A DNA stretch of 5,548 nt, from positions 1 through 5,548 of the forward strand of contig SBFZ01000148.1 in NCBI GenBank assembly GCA_006227095.1, given 5' to 3'. Both the position numbers and the translations under genes were made by a program. Positions 1 through 5,548 of this stretch are shown here, piece by piece; the first letter of the stretch is position 1; each line of letters starts with the position of its first letter. The stretch comes from Bacteroidota bacterium (lineage in GTDB: Bacteria > Bacteroidota > Bacteroidia > Bacteroidales > VadinHA17). The notes below the pieces were generated by a model, which was given only the letters and a program-made list of their open reading frames with translations, made no database searches and was not told the origin of the DNA.

Positions 1-3
1 TTG

Positions 4-1710
4 TTACTTCGTCACAGCGATGAATGCGTCATCGGTAAAGAACTTGGCAAACTCGAGGTCTGTCATTGCATAGTTCTTCCAGTCACTGTTGTAGCCGATG
101 GCTTCGCGAAGACCGTTGAGAACACCGTCCTTGTTATCCTGACGAGCAGCAATAACTGCCTTCAGGTATGAAGGTGCACCGCACTTGCAGGGCTTGACGG
201 AATCCATGGTGGTCTTGGCCTTGTTGAGGTCACCCTTGAGAAGCTGTGCAAGAGCCAGGTTCATTGAAGGCTTGTCACCGAGCAGGTTGACTGCCTGATC
301 ATATTTGCCTTCATGGATTGCAATGGTGCCGAGTCCGAATTTTGATTCGGGAGTGGCAGCTGTCATTGAGTTGAAGTACTCTGATGCAGCCTTGATGTCA
401 CCATTCAGGAGAGCTGCAAAGCCCATGTTGGTCTTGACATTGTCATCATTCTTGAGAGCCTTTGCCTTCTCGAGAGCTACCATGGCCTCATCAGCCTTGC
501 CCATCTGGAGGTAAGCCCAGCCAACGTTGTTCCATGCGCGGAAGCACTTGGGCTCCTTCTCGGTTGCCATCTGGTAGTACTTCAGCATCTCATTGGGATC
601 ATTCGTCAGGGTTGCAGCATAGAGCATCTGCTCGAGGCTGAGGGCTGACGGATTGTTCTTGATGGCATCAAGGATCTCCTCATCGCTGAGGCCGATCAGG
701 TTAACGTCAACGATAAGCTTTGACCTTCTGAGCTGCGGAAGGATCTCCTCTGCAAGTGCTTCGTAGGCAGTTGACATGTTCTTGATCTCCTGTTCGCGGA
801 CAGCAGGATCCTGGTACATCGAGAGAACCCTCAGGATGAGCTCCTTGTCAGCAATTGAAGACTCCTGTACGAGAGCCTTGAAGCCTTCCCAGTCTTCAGG
901 GGTGGTCTGTGTTGAGAACAGCTCAGCCAGTTCGGGGATCTTGCCATATTCCTTCTGCAGGTACTTCTCGGCAGCCTTGCCCCTCTGTACTGAGAGCTTC
1001 TCATTGAGGGTCAGCGGGCCGTCAGGTGAAGCATATGAACTGTTGGTTACACCCTTGACTTCCATCCTTTCGTTCTGCATCACAAGGGCAATATAATCCT
1101 TGAGAGCCTGGATGTCAGCAGCCTTAAGTTCAGAAGGCCTGATGTTTGACTGGTTGATGGTGTAAAGAATGTCAGCAATCTTCTGCTCGGGAACAATCCG
1201 CTGATAGTTGTCTTTCAGCGATACGGGCATTGCATGATCTTCAACGAGGGTTGAGGTGGCAATAACACCGTCAGCCAGCTTGATCGGATCAAACGAAAGT
1301 GTCTTCCCTTTTCTTTCAGCATCTACCTTGAGAAGGAATTCTGAAACCTTCATCTCAGGAATATAGTTTACATCACCTGACCAGTTAACGGTGCCGCCAG
1401 TCCATGCAACCGACTTATTGTTTGCAAGGACCTTTTCACCCTGGGTAAAGAGCACTTCATCAAAAGCTGTTTCACCACCTTCGTATGAAAGTACAGGGGT
1501 GACCTTGAGCGTGGTGTTCTTGTCAAAGTACTTCTCCGGATAGGTCACTTTAATCTGCGCAGCCACAATGCCTGCATGGGTCTCAAGTACCTTTGGAGTA
1601 ATCTCATACTTGACGAGATTGGCGTTCTTCTTCATCTTGTCAAGACTGCTGCAACCTGACATGAGCACAGCAGCTAGCAGAATGACAAAAAGTCTGGTGA
1701 AATTTTTCAT
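4..1710 (-). CDS. OmpA-like/TPR outer-membrane lipoprotein (Bacteroidales family)
   Basis: 568-residue predicted lipoprotein, complete. Residues 1-20 are a lipoprotein signal peptide: a basic start (MKNFTR), a hydrophobic core (LFVILLAAVLM) and a lipobox ending in Cys20 (LMSGC). No acidic cluster follows Cys20 (SSLDKMKK), so the Bacteroidota surface-export signal is not evident and a periplasm-facing position is inferred. Residues about 35-165 look beta-rich, with the family segment TPVLSYEGGETAF (71-83). Residues about 215-255 resemble part of an OmpA C-terminal peptidoglycan-binding fold (YASPDG, then NEKLSVQRGKAAEKYL). Residues about 385-500 hold TPR-like helix pairs, clearest at 389-422 (NNVGWAYLQMGKADEAMVALEKA). 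The C-terminal part (530-565) resembles the closing helices of many Bacteroidota TPR proteins. Lysine is mostly AAG, consistent with strong expression. The start is fixed by the signal peptide and by a promoter 44 bases upstream; there is no Shine-Dalgarno. Its exact role is unknown; cell-wall anchoring or envelope assembly is an inference. Confidence 0.9.
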   Translation of the reverse strand: MKNFTRLFVILLAAVLMSGCSSLDKMKKNANLVKYEITPKVLETHAGIVAAQIKVTYPEKYFDKNTTLKVTPVLSYEGGETAFDEVLFTQGEKVLANNKSVAWTGGTVNWSGDVNYIPEMKVSEFLLKVDAERKGKTLSFDPIKLADGVIATSTLVEDHAMPVSLKDNYQRIVPEQKIADILYTINQSNIRPSELKAADIQALKDYIALVMQNERMEVKGVTNSSYASPDGPLTLNEKLSVQRGKAAEKYLQKEYGKIPELAELFSTQTTPEDWEGFKALVQESSIADKELILRVLSMYQDPAVREQEIKNMSTAYEALAEEILPQLRRSKLIVDVNLIGLSDEEILDAIKNNPSALSLEQMLYAATLTNDPNEMLKYYQMATEKEPKCFRAWNNVGWAYLQMGKADEAMVALEKAKALKNDDNVKTNMGFAALLNGDIKAASEYFNSMTAATPESKFGLGTIAIHEGKYDQAVNLLGDKPSMNLALAQLLKGDLNKAKTTMDSVKPCKCGAPSYLKAVIAARQDNKDGVLNGLREAIGYNSDWKNYAMTDLEFAKFFTDDAFIAVTK

Positions 1711-1753
1711 AATTTGTTTTTTATTAGTTGCGATCAGTTCCTTTTATTAACAA

Positions 1754-1785
1754 CAATTATACGACATTTCTGATTTGGATGCAAA
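1754..1785 (-). promoter_or_regulatory. Bacteroidota-type promoter of the lipoprotein gene
   Basis: On the minus strand, TTTG (1785-1782) is followed after 20 bases by TATAATTG (1761-1754). This fits the Bacteroidota -33/-7 consensus TTTG / TAnnTTTG with one mismatch in the -7 box. Transcription would start near 1747, giving a leader of roughly 37 A/T-rich bases. The promoter lies 46 bases past the kinase stop codon, so the lipoprotein gene can be transcribed on its own. I see no convincing terminator between the two genes, so some readthrough from the kinase is possible. Confidence 0.7.
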
Positions 1786-1831
1786 TTTAAGAGTATTTTT
1801 GGTTTATAACTGCAACAGGGCGGGGAAAAAA

Positions 1832-2476
1832 TCAGAATGTCCGGAGATTGATACCCGGGGTGACTGTCTCTCCAAAAATAGTCTCCTTAACTTTCAGATA
1901 GTGGTCATGGCTTGCAACGAAGTCGAGATTTGAGACATCAAGCACCAGGTAACGGTTTTCGGGGTTCTGCCTGAAAAAGTTGAAATAGCTTTCCTGTATC
2001 CCTGCAAGGTATTCCGAAGTGATTGACTTTTCATACTCCCTTCCCCTAATGGCAATGTTTCTCAGAAGCCTGTCAGGAGGTACATGCAGGTAGACATAGA
2101 GGTCAGGTTTCGGGAGCTGGTTGTAGATGATGTAGAAAATCTGGCGGTACAGGCTGAACTCATCCTGCTCCAGTGTCTTGGAGGAAAAGACCAGTGATTT
2201 CATGAAATAATAGTCAGCCACTGTAAAGCTCCGGAAAAGATCCTGCTCCATCAGCTCCTCCTTGAGCTGCCTGTAACGGTCAGCAAGGAATGAGAGTTCC
2301 AGCGGGAACGAATAACGGGCAGGGTCATTGTAAAATTTGGGAAGAAAGGGATTATCGGCAAACCGTTCAAGGATCAGCTTTGCATTGCAGTCTCTTGCGA
2401 TCATTGAAGCCAGGGTGGTTTTTCCGGCCCCGATATTTCCCTCAATGACAATATAGTTATACCTGATCTCCTCCAT
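1832..2476 (-). CDS. Deoxynucleoside kinase (dNK family)
   Basis: 214-residue cytoplasmic kinase that transfers phosphate from a nucleoside triphosphate to the 5' hydroxyl of a deoxynucleoside, feeding the dNTP salvage pathway. The P-loop is GNIGAGKT (residues 13-20), preceded by a hydrophobic strand (YIVIE). ERFADNPFLPKFY (37-49) supplies the conserved glutamate of the substrate site. DYYF (88-91) sits where many family members carry (D/E)RS. LYVYLHVPPDRLLRNI (126-141) is the core strand and turn before the lid, and RGREYE (144-149) is the Arg-rich lid that closes over the phosphates. The length is normal for the family, with no truncation. The specificity (dA, dG, dC or dT) cannot be read from the sequence. 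The start at 2476 is supported by AGGAG nine bases upstream and by the P-loop lying close to the N terminus, as is typical. It has its own promoter and is separated from pnp by a terminator, so it is probably monocistronic or co-transcribed only with the downstream lipoprotein. Confidence 0.92.
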   Translation of the reverse strand: MEEIRYNYIVIEGNIGAGKTTLASMIARDCNAKLILERFADNPFLPKFYNDPARYSFPLELSFLADRYRQLKEELMEQDLFRSFTVADYYFMKSLVFSSKTLEQDEFSLYRQIFYIIYNQLPKPDLYVYLHVPPDRLLRNIAIRGREYEKSITSEYLAGIQESYFNFFRQNPENRYLVLDVSNLDFVASHDHYLKVKETIFGETVTPGINLRTF

Positions 2477-2485
2477 TTCCGGTCA

Positions 2486-2490
2486 CTCCT
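2486..2490 (-). promoter_or_regulatory. Shine-Dalgarno site of the deoxynucleoside kinase gene
   Basis: The minus strand reads AGGAG, then nine bases, then ATG at 2476. The other three genes here show no well-placed Shine-Dalgarno, and the phylum seldom relies on one. The motif supports the chosen start but could be chance. Confidence 0.5.
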
Positions 2491-2502
2491 GGCACCGGGT
2501 AT

Positions 2503-2533
2503 CAAAATTAACATTTGACCGGTACAATGCAAA
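2503..2533 (-). promoter_or_regulatory. Bacteroidota-type promoter of the deoxynucleoside kinase gene
   Basis: On the minus strand, TTTG (2533-2530) is followed after exactly 19 bases by TAATTTTG (2510-2503). This is a full match to the Bacteroidota consensus TTTG / TAnnTTTG with canonical spacing. Transcription would begin near 2496, giving a leader of about 20 bases that contains the AGGAG site. The roughly 105 bases between this promoter and the pnp terminator hold no gene I can support. They contain a weak hairpin (GGGGG / CTCCC, 2561-2544) followed by six T residues, which might act as a back-up terminator. Confidence 0.8.
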
Positions 2534-2642
2534 TAAAAAATCAGGGAGCATGAAAACCCCCGGCTGCCATCGGAAAATCCTGCTGAAGTACAAAAAGTGA
2601 AACGCACTTCCGGGATTTCCTGGGATTATCACAGACCGGGGG

Positions 2643-2678
2643 AAAGAAAAGAGGCTGCCCTTGGCAGGCAGCCCCTTT
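2643..2678 (-). terminator. Rho-independent terminator downstream of pnp
   Basis: The arms 2678-2667 and 2659-2648 form a 12-bp stem (core GGCTGCC / GGCAGCC) with a 7-base loop and a run of T on the 3' side (TCTTTTCTTT including the stem end). On the minus-strand RNA the single imperfect position (2674 with 2652) is a G-U wobble. On the plus strand the same position would be an A-C mismatch, so the element is oriented to stop transcription coming from pnp. It starts about 36 bases after the pnp stop codon. Confidence 0.8.
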
Positions 2679-2714
2679 CTGATTAACGATCCTGGATGAT
2701 TAACCGGAAGAAAT

Positions 2715-4979
2715 CTACCGGTTATTGTCGCGACGGCGGTCATGCGAGCGGTGCTCACGGTTTCCGCGGTCTCCGCGGTCACCCCGGTCACCGCGGTTTC
2801 CGTCACGTGGTCCCTGGTGTTCCCTTCTTTCGGAATGTTCACGTTTTGGAGGCTCAACATAACCTTCAGGCTTGGGGATGAGCGGCTTGCGTGAGAGCCT
2901 GAGCTTGCCTGTCTTCTGGTCAATCTCGATGAGCTGCACCTCAACAATGTCGCCTTCCTTGAAGAGCTCCTCAACTGTGCCGACCTTTTTCCAGTCCATC
3001 TCTGAGATGTGGAGAAGTCCATCCTTGTTGGGAAGTATTTCAACAAATGCTCCGAACTGTGTGATTGTTTTTACTTTTCCGGTATACACCTTGCCTACCT
3101 CGGGGACTGCGCAGATGGCATTGATCCTGTCGAGGGCGGCCCTGATGACATCGTAGTTGTCTCCGAAGACATCCACCATTCCCTGTCCGTTGATCTCCTC
3201 TATCACTATTGTTGCGCCTGTGGTTGCCTGTATATCCTGGATGATCTTTCCGCCGGGACCTATCACTGCGCCTATCATCTCCTTGGGTATGTAGATCTTC
3301 TCTATCCTCGGGGCATGAGGCTTGAGCTCGGGCCTGGGCTCGGCGATGGTCTGCTCCATGATGTCAAGGATGTGCATCCTGCCACGGCGTGCCTGTTCAA
3401 GAGCCTGGCTGAGAACCTCAAATGAGAGTCCGTCAACCTTGATGTCCATCTGTGTCGCAGTGATACCGTCACGGGTACCGGTGACCTTGAAATCCATGTC
3501 ACCGAGATGGTCTTCATCACCAAGAATATCTGAAAGAACGGCAAATTTCTTCCCGTCCTTGTCAGTTATCAGTCCCATTGCTATGCCTGACACAGGCTTG
3601 GCAATTTTGATCCCTGCATCCATCAGTGCCAGTGTTCCGGCACAGACGGTTGCCATTGATGATGAGCCGTTTGACTCAAGGATGTCAGATACAACACGTA
3701 TTGCATAAGGGTTTTTCTCCTCGGGGGGCATCATATTCTTCAGCGCCCTGTGTGCCAGGTTGCCGTGTCCTATCTCCCTGCGGCTGGTACCGCGTGCTGC
3801 CTTCGCTTCGCCGGTGGCGAAGGGAGGAAAATTATAGTGAAGGGTAAATTTCTCTGAACCCTGCCTGAGCACCTCATCAACCATCTTCTCATCGAGCTTG
3901 GTACCGAGGGTTACGGTGGTAAGCGACTGTGTCTCACCACGGGTAAAGATGGCCGAGCCATGGGCTGCCGGCAGCGGGTCTATCTCGCACCATATCGGGC
4001 GGATCTCGTCAGGCTTACGGCCGTCAAGCCTCCTGCGCTCGTCAAGAACAAGACGGCGTGCAGCCTCCTTCTCCACATCGTGGAAATACCTGTTCACCAG
4101 CATCTCGTCAGCAGGTGCATCTTCAGTGTACTGAGCAAGGAACTCAGCCTTTATGGCATCAAAACCTTCAGAACGGGTCTTCTTGTCAGCACCGCTGGCA
4201 GCAAGGGCATAGCTTTTATCATAGGTCTCAGCCCATACCTTCTTGCGAAGCTCCTCATCATTCCTCTCATGGCAATATTCCCTCTTTACGGTTTTGCCGA
4301 CCATCTCAGAAAGCTCCTTCTGAGCAAGACACTGCGGTTTGATGGCTTCATGCGCAATGCGAAGCGCCTCAAGCATCACCTCTTCGGAGACCTCTTTCAT
4401 CTCGCCCTCAACCATCATGATATTTTCATAGGTTGCACCAACGATGATGTCAAGATCAGCCTTTTCCACCTCTTCAAAAGTGGGATTAACAACATAACGG
4501 CCGTCAACCCTTGCAACCCTGACCTCGGATATGGGACCGTTGAACGGTATGTCTGATACCGCCAGTGCCGCTGAAGCTGCCAGTCCGGCAAGTGAGTCAG
4601 GCATGATATCCTTCTCAGCCGAGATGAGGTTGATGGTTACAAATACTTCTGCATGAAAATCGTCAGGAAAGAGAGGACGGAGAGCCCTGTCAACCAGACG
4701 TGAGATCAGAATCTCATTGTCACCGGGTCTGGCTTCCCTCTTGAGGAAACCACCGGGAAAGCGGCCCGATGCCGCATACTTTTCCTTGTACTCGACGGAA
4801 AGTGGCATGAAGTCAACATCTTCCTTTGCATCCTTTGCAGCAACAACGGTAGCCAGAAGCATGGTTTTACCCATCCTTACAACCACCGAACCGTCAGCCT
4901 GCTTTGCCAGCTTGCCCGTCTCAATTACTATTGACCGGCCATCGCCAAGGTCAATACTTTTTTCGATTAACTTATACAT
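2715..4979 (-). CDS. pnp: Polynucleotide phosphorylase (PNPase)
   Basis: 754-residue 3'-to-5' phosphorolytic exoribonuclease that degrades RNA to nucleoside diphosphates and can also add tails; it acts in the cytoplasm as a trimeric ring. The domain order is complete: first RNase PH domain (about 10-211), helical linker (about 240-320), second, catalytic RNase PH domain (about 323-530), KH domain (about 557-617, with GPGG at 574-577) and S1 domain (about 627-698). The catalytic residues match the E. coli enzyme shifted by two: Arg400/Arg401 and His405 in SRREIGHG, the serine loop SNGSSS (436-441), and Asp488 and Asp494 in [12 protein letters not shown]. The E. coli protein has 711 residues; the extra length here is mostly a charged tail (about 701-754) rich in Arg, Asp, Gly and His. 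The start at 4979 gives the usual N terminus and has no Shine-Dalgarno. It lies 90 bases downstream of rpsO with a hairpin between them. I find no TTTG / TAnnTTTG promoter in that gap, so readthrough from rpsO is likely. Confidence 0.98.
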   Translation of the reverse strand: MYKLIEKSIDLGDGRSIVIETGKLAKQADGSVVVRMGKTMLLATVVAAKDAKEDVDFMPLSVEYKEKYAASGRFPGGFLKREARPGDNEILISRLVDRALRPLFPDDFHAEVFVTINLISAEKDIMPDSLAGLAASAALAVSDIPFNGPISEVRVARVDGRYVVNPTFEEVEKADLDIIVGATYENIMMVEGEMKEVSEEVMLEALRIAHEAIKPQCLAQKELSEMVGKTVKREYCHERNDEELRKKVWAETYDKSYALAASGADKKTRSEGFDAIKAEFLAQYTEDAPADEMLVNRYFHDVEKEAARRLVLDERRRLDGRKPDEIRPIWCEIDPLPAAHGSAIFTRGETQSLTTVTLGTKLDEKMVDEVLRQGSEKFTLHYNFPPFATGEAKAARGTSRREIGHGNLAHRALKNMMPPEEKNPYAIRVVSDILESNGSSSMATVCAGTLALMDAGIKIAKPVSGIAMGLITDKDGKKFAVLSDILGDEDHLGDMDFKVTGTRDGITATQMDIKVDGLSFEVLSQALEQARRGRMHILDIMEQTIAEPRPELKPHAPRIEKIYIPKEMIGAVIGPGGKIIQDIQATTGATIVIEEINGQGMVDVFGDNYDVIRAALDRINAICAVPEVGKVYTGKVKTITQFGAFVEILPNKDGLLHISEMDWKKVGTVEELFKEGDIVEVQLIEIDQKTGKLRLSRKPLIPKPEGYVEPPKREHSERREHQGPRDGNRGDRGDRGDRGNREHRSHDRRRDNNR
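2760..2795 (-). repeat. Four 9-base tandem units in the pnp C-terminal tail
   Basis: Codons 729-740 of pnp are four consecutive in-frame 9-base units: CGC GGT GAC, CGG GGT GAC, CGC GGA GAC and CGC GGA AAC. They encode Arg-Gly-Asp three times and then Arg-Gly-Asn. A partial unit (GGA AAC) precedes them. The unit length is a multiple of three, so gain or loss of units would keep the frame. The third-position differences (GGT/GGA, CGC/CGG) show that the units are not freshly duplicated. Confidence 0.85.
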
Positions 4980-5038
4980 CTGAATTACTGATTATTACGG
5001 GATAAATGATAAATAAGGTTCAGATTTCTGCAGGAATT

Positions 5039-5067
5039 AAAAAAGGCAATCTGAAATTGCCTTTTTT
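5039..5067 (-). terminator. Hairpin between rpsO and pnp: terminator or attenuator
   Basis: A perfect 12-bp inverted repeat (5067-5056 and 5050-5039) with a 5-base loop: AAAAAAGGCAAT, loop, ATTGCCTTTTTT on the minus strand. It begins two bases after the rpsO stop codon and ends in six T residues, the shape of an intrinsic terminator. The G/C core is only three pairs, so it may be leaky. The A tract on the other side makes it formally bidirectional, but no gene approaches from the left on the plus strand. Because pnp follows without a visible promoter, partial readthrough seems required. Confidence 0.8.
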
Positions 5068-5069
5068 AG

Positions 5070-5339
5070 TTACTTACGCAGGTTCAGTGCCTTGATTATC
5101 TCACGATACCTGGTGATATCCTTAACCTTCAGGTAGTCAAGCAAACGCCTTCTCTTACCGACCAGGGTTATAAGCGCCCTCTGTGTGCTGAAATCCTTCT
5201 TGTTCTTTTTCAGGTGCTCGGTGAGGTGCGCAATCCTGTAGGAGAAAAGGGCAATCTGACCCTCAGCACTTCCCGTGTCCATCTCTGACGATCCGAAAGT
5301 CTTGAAAAATTCCTGTTTTTTCTCCGTAGTCAAATACAT
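5070..5339 (-). CDS. rpsO: 30S ribosomal protein S15
   Basis: 89 residues, exactly the usual S15 length. S15 binds the central domain of 16S rRNA early in assembly of the 30S subunit platform and contributes to a bridge to the 50S subunit. Visible family features are DTGSAEGQIALFSYRIAHL (21-39), the rRNA-contacting His42 and Asp49 in the HLKKNKKD segment, and LVGKRRRLLDYLKVKDITRY (59-78), ending in LNLRK. The conserved E. coli Ser52 is Thr here, within a segment typical of Bacteroidales. The frame stays open upstream to 5483, but that extension crosses the promoter's -7 box, is not S15-like and cannot be on the mRNA, so the ATG at 5339 is chosen. The leader ends AAGGAT directly before ATG, too close to act as a normal Shine-Dalgarno. 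It is the first gene of the probable rpsO-pnp unit. Confidence 0.98.
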   Translation of the reverse strand: MYLTTEKKQEFFKTFGSSEMDTGSAEGQIALFSYRIAHLTEHLKKNKKDFSTQRALITLVGKRRRLLDYLKVKDITRYREIIKALNLRK

Positions 5340-5345
5340 ATCCTT

Positions 5346-5382
5346 ATCCAATAGATTGTTAATAAATTCTCCAATTTTGGAT
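5346..5382 (-). promoter_or_regulatory. Possible paired structure in the rpsO mRNA leader
   Basis: Within the roughly 40-base rpsO leader, ATCCAA (5382-5377) near the inferred transcript start is the exact reverse complement of TTGGAT (5351-5346), which ends six bases before the start codon. Pairing would enclose 25 bases and partly hide the ribosome-entry region. S15 controls its own translation through leader RNA structures in several other bacteria, so an autoregulatory site is conceivable. The stem is only six bp and A/T-containing, so this may be chance. Confidence 0.25.
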
Positions 5383-5384
5383 CG

Positions 5385-5417
5385 CAAAGATACAACTCTA
5401 TTTTGTAATAATTCAAA
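5385..5417 (-). promoter_or_regulatory. Bacteroidota-type promoter of rpsO(-pnp)
   Basis: On the minus strand, TTTG (5417-5414) is followed after 21 bases by TATCTTTG (5392-5385), with a C directly after it. This is a full match to the TTTG / TAnnTTTG consensus and the form commonly seen before strongly expressed Bacteroidota genes. A second, overlapping TTTG lies four bases further upstream. The start point would be near 5378, leaving a leader of about 40 bases. The A/T-rich stretch upstream of it (about 5418-5438) could act as an UP-like element. Confidence 0.8.
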
Positions 5418-5505
5418 CAAATTGAATAAATTTTTGCATTTGACGCCGGTCAGCCTCACTGCGGTGCGGACGGGGGAACGCAATCAGGGGCTTCTGAAGG
5501 AAAGA

Positions 5506-5530
5506 CGCAATTTTCATTCCAAAAGTTGCG
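5506..5530. repeat. Imperfect inverted repeat upstream of rpsO
   Basis: The plus strand reads CGCAATTTT (5506-5514), six bases, then AAAAGTTGCG (5521-5530): a 9-bp stem with one bulged base (5525). On the minus strand it is followed by TCTTTCCTTC, which gives a weak terminator-like shape for a gene beyond the right edge. No recognisable gene lies in 5418-5548, and the G/C-rich part (about 5445-5500) has no other structure I can name. Confidence 0.3.
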
Positions 5531-5548
5531 CGGGCTGAAAACTTTATT

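Noticed and set aside
1786..1870. A terminator after the deoxynucleoside kinase
   Set aside because: Six T residues follow the stop codon, but the only upstream pairing is a 4-bp CCGG match, not a convincing stem.
2544..2561. A GGGGG / CTCCC hairpin followed by six T residues
   Set aside because: Only five pairs, one of them G-U, so it is too weak to call a terminator; mentioned only as a possible back-up.
2483..3046. A 187-codon minus-strand frame overlapping the pnp 3' end
   Set aside because: It lies mostly inside pnp in another frame, has Ser/Arg-rich shadow composition, and crosses the terminator and the kinase promoter.
3960..4556. A 198-codon plus-strand frame antisense to pnp
   Set aside because: It lies fully within the conserved PNPase coding region, is not recognisable as any family and has no promoter signal; it is a shadow of pnp codon use.
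5402..5436. A divergent plus-strand promoter facing the right edge
   Set aside because: A TTTG is present, but the -7 candidate has a mismatch and 23-base spacing, and no plus-strand gene follows in the window.
5340..5483. An upstream extension of rpsO that would give a 137-residue protein
   Set aside because: The extra 48 residues do not resemble S15, S15 is normally 89 residues, and the extension runs through the strong promoter at 5385-5417, so it would not be on the mRNA.
5413..5547. An open minus-strand frame from the right edge, with an ATG that would give about 34 residues
   Set aside because: No family recognised, no ribosome-binding site, and its stop lies within the rpsO promoter; it is too short to separate from chance.

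Overview
This is a housekeeping stretch from a member of the Bacteroidota, most likely Bacteroidales. Two independent signs support this. Three of the four genes have upstream promoters of the Bacteroidota type (TTTG, then 19-21 bases, then TAnnTTTG) instead of sigma-70 -35/-10 boxes. The proteins also match Bacteroidales families, in particular an S15 with the segment ALFSYRIAHLTEH and an OmpA-like/TPR lipoprotein family I know only from this group. Most start codons follow A/T-rich leaders without Shine-Dalgarno sequences, as is usual in the phylum.

All four genes lie on the minus strand, so transcription runs from the right edge to the left. In that order they are: an unassigned upstream stretch (5418-5548); the rpsO promoter (5385-5417) and rpsO, ribosomal protein S15 (5070-5339); a perfect 12-bp hairpin with A and T tracts (5039-5067); pnp, polynucleotide phosphorylase (2715-4979), with an Arg/Asp/Gly repeat tail; a terminator (2643-2678); a promoter (2503-2533) and a deoxynucleoside kinase gene (1832-2476); another promoter (1754-1785) and a 568-residue lipoprotein gene (4-1710) that ends three bases from the left edge.

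Functionally, rpsO and pnp form the classic translation/RNA-decay pair, also adjacent in Escherichia coli. The kinase serves nucleotide salvage, and the lipoprotein is a cell-envelope component. The last two have their own promoters and look like independent transcription units. pnp has no recognisable promoter and probably depends at least partly on readthrough from rpsO.

I found no mobile element, CRISPR array, tRNA, rRNA or defence system, and no sign of a new biological system. The points most worth a second look are the rpsO-pnp hairpin, the repetitive PNPase tail and the domain make-up of the lipoprotein.
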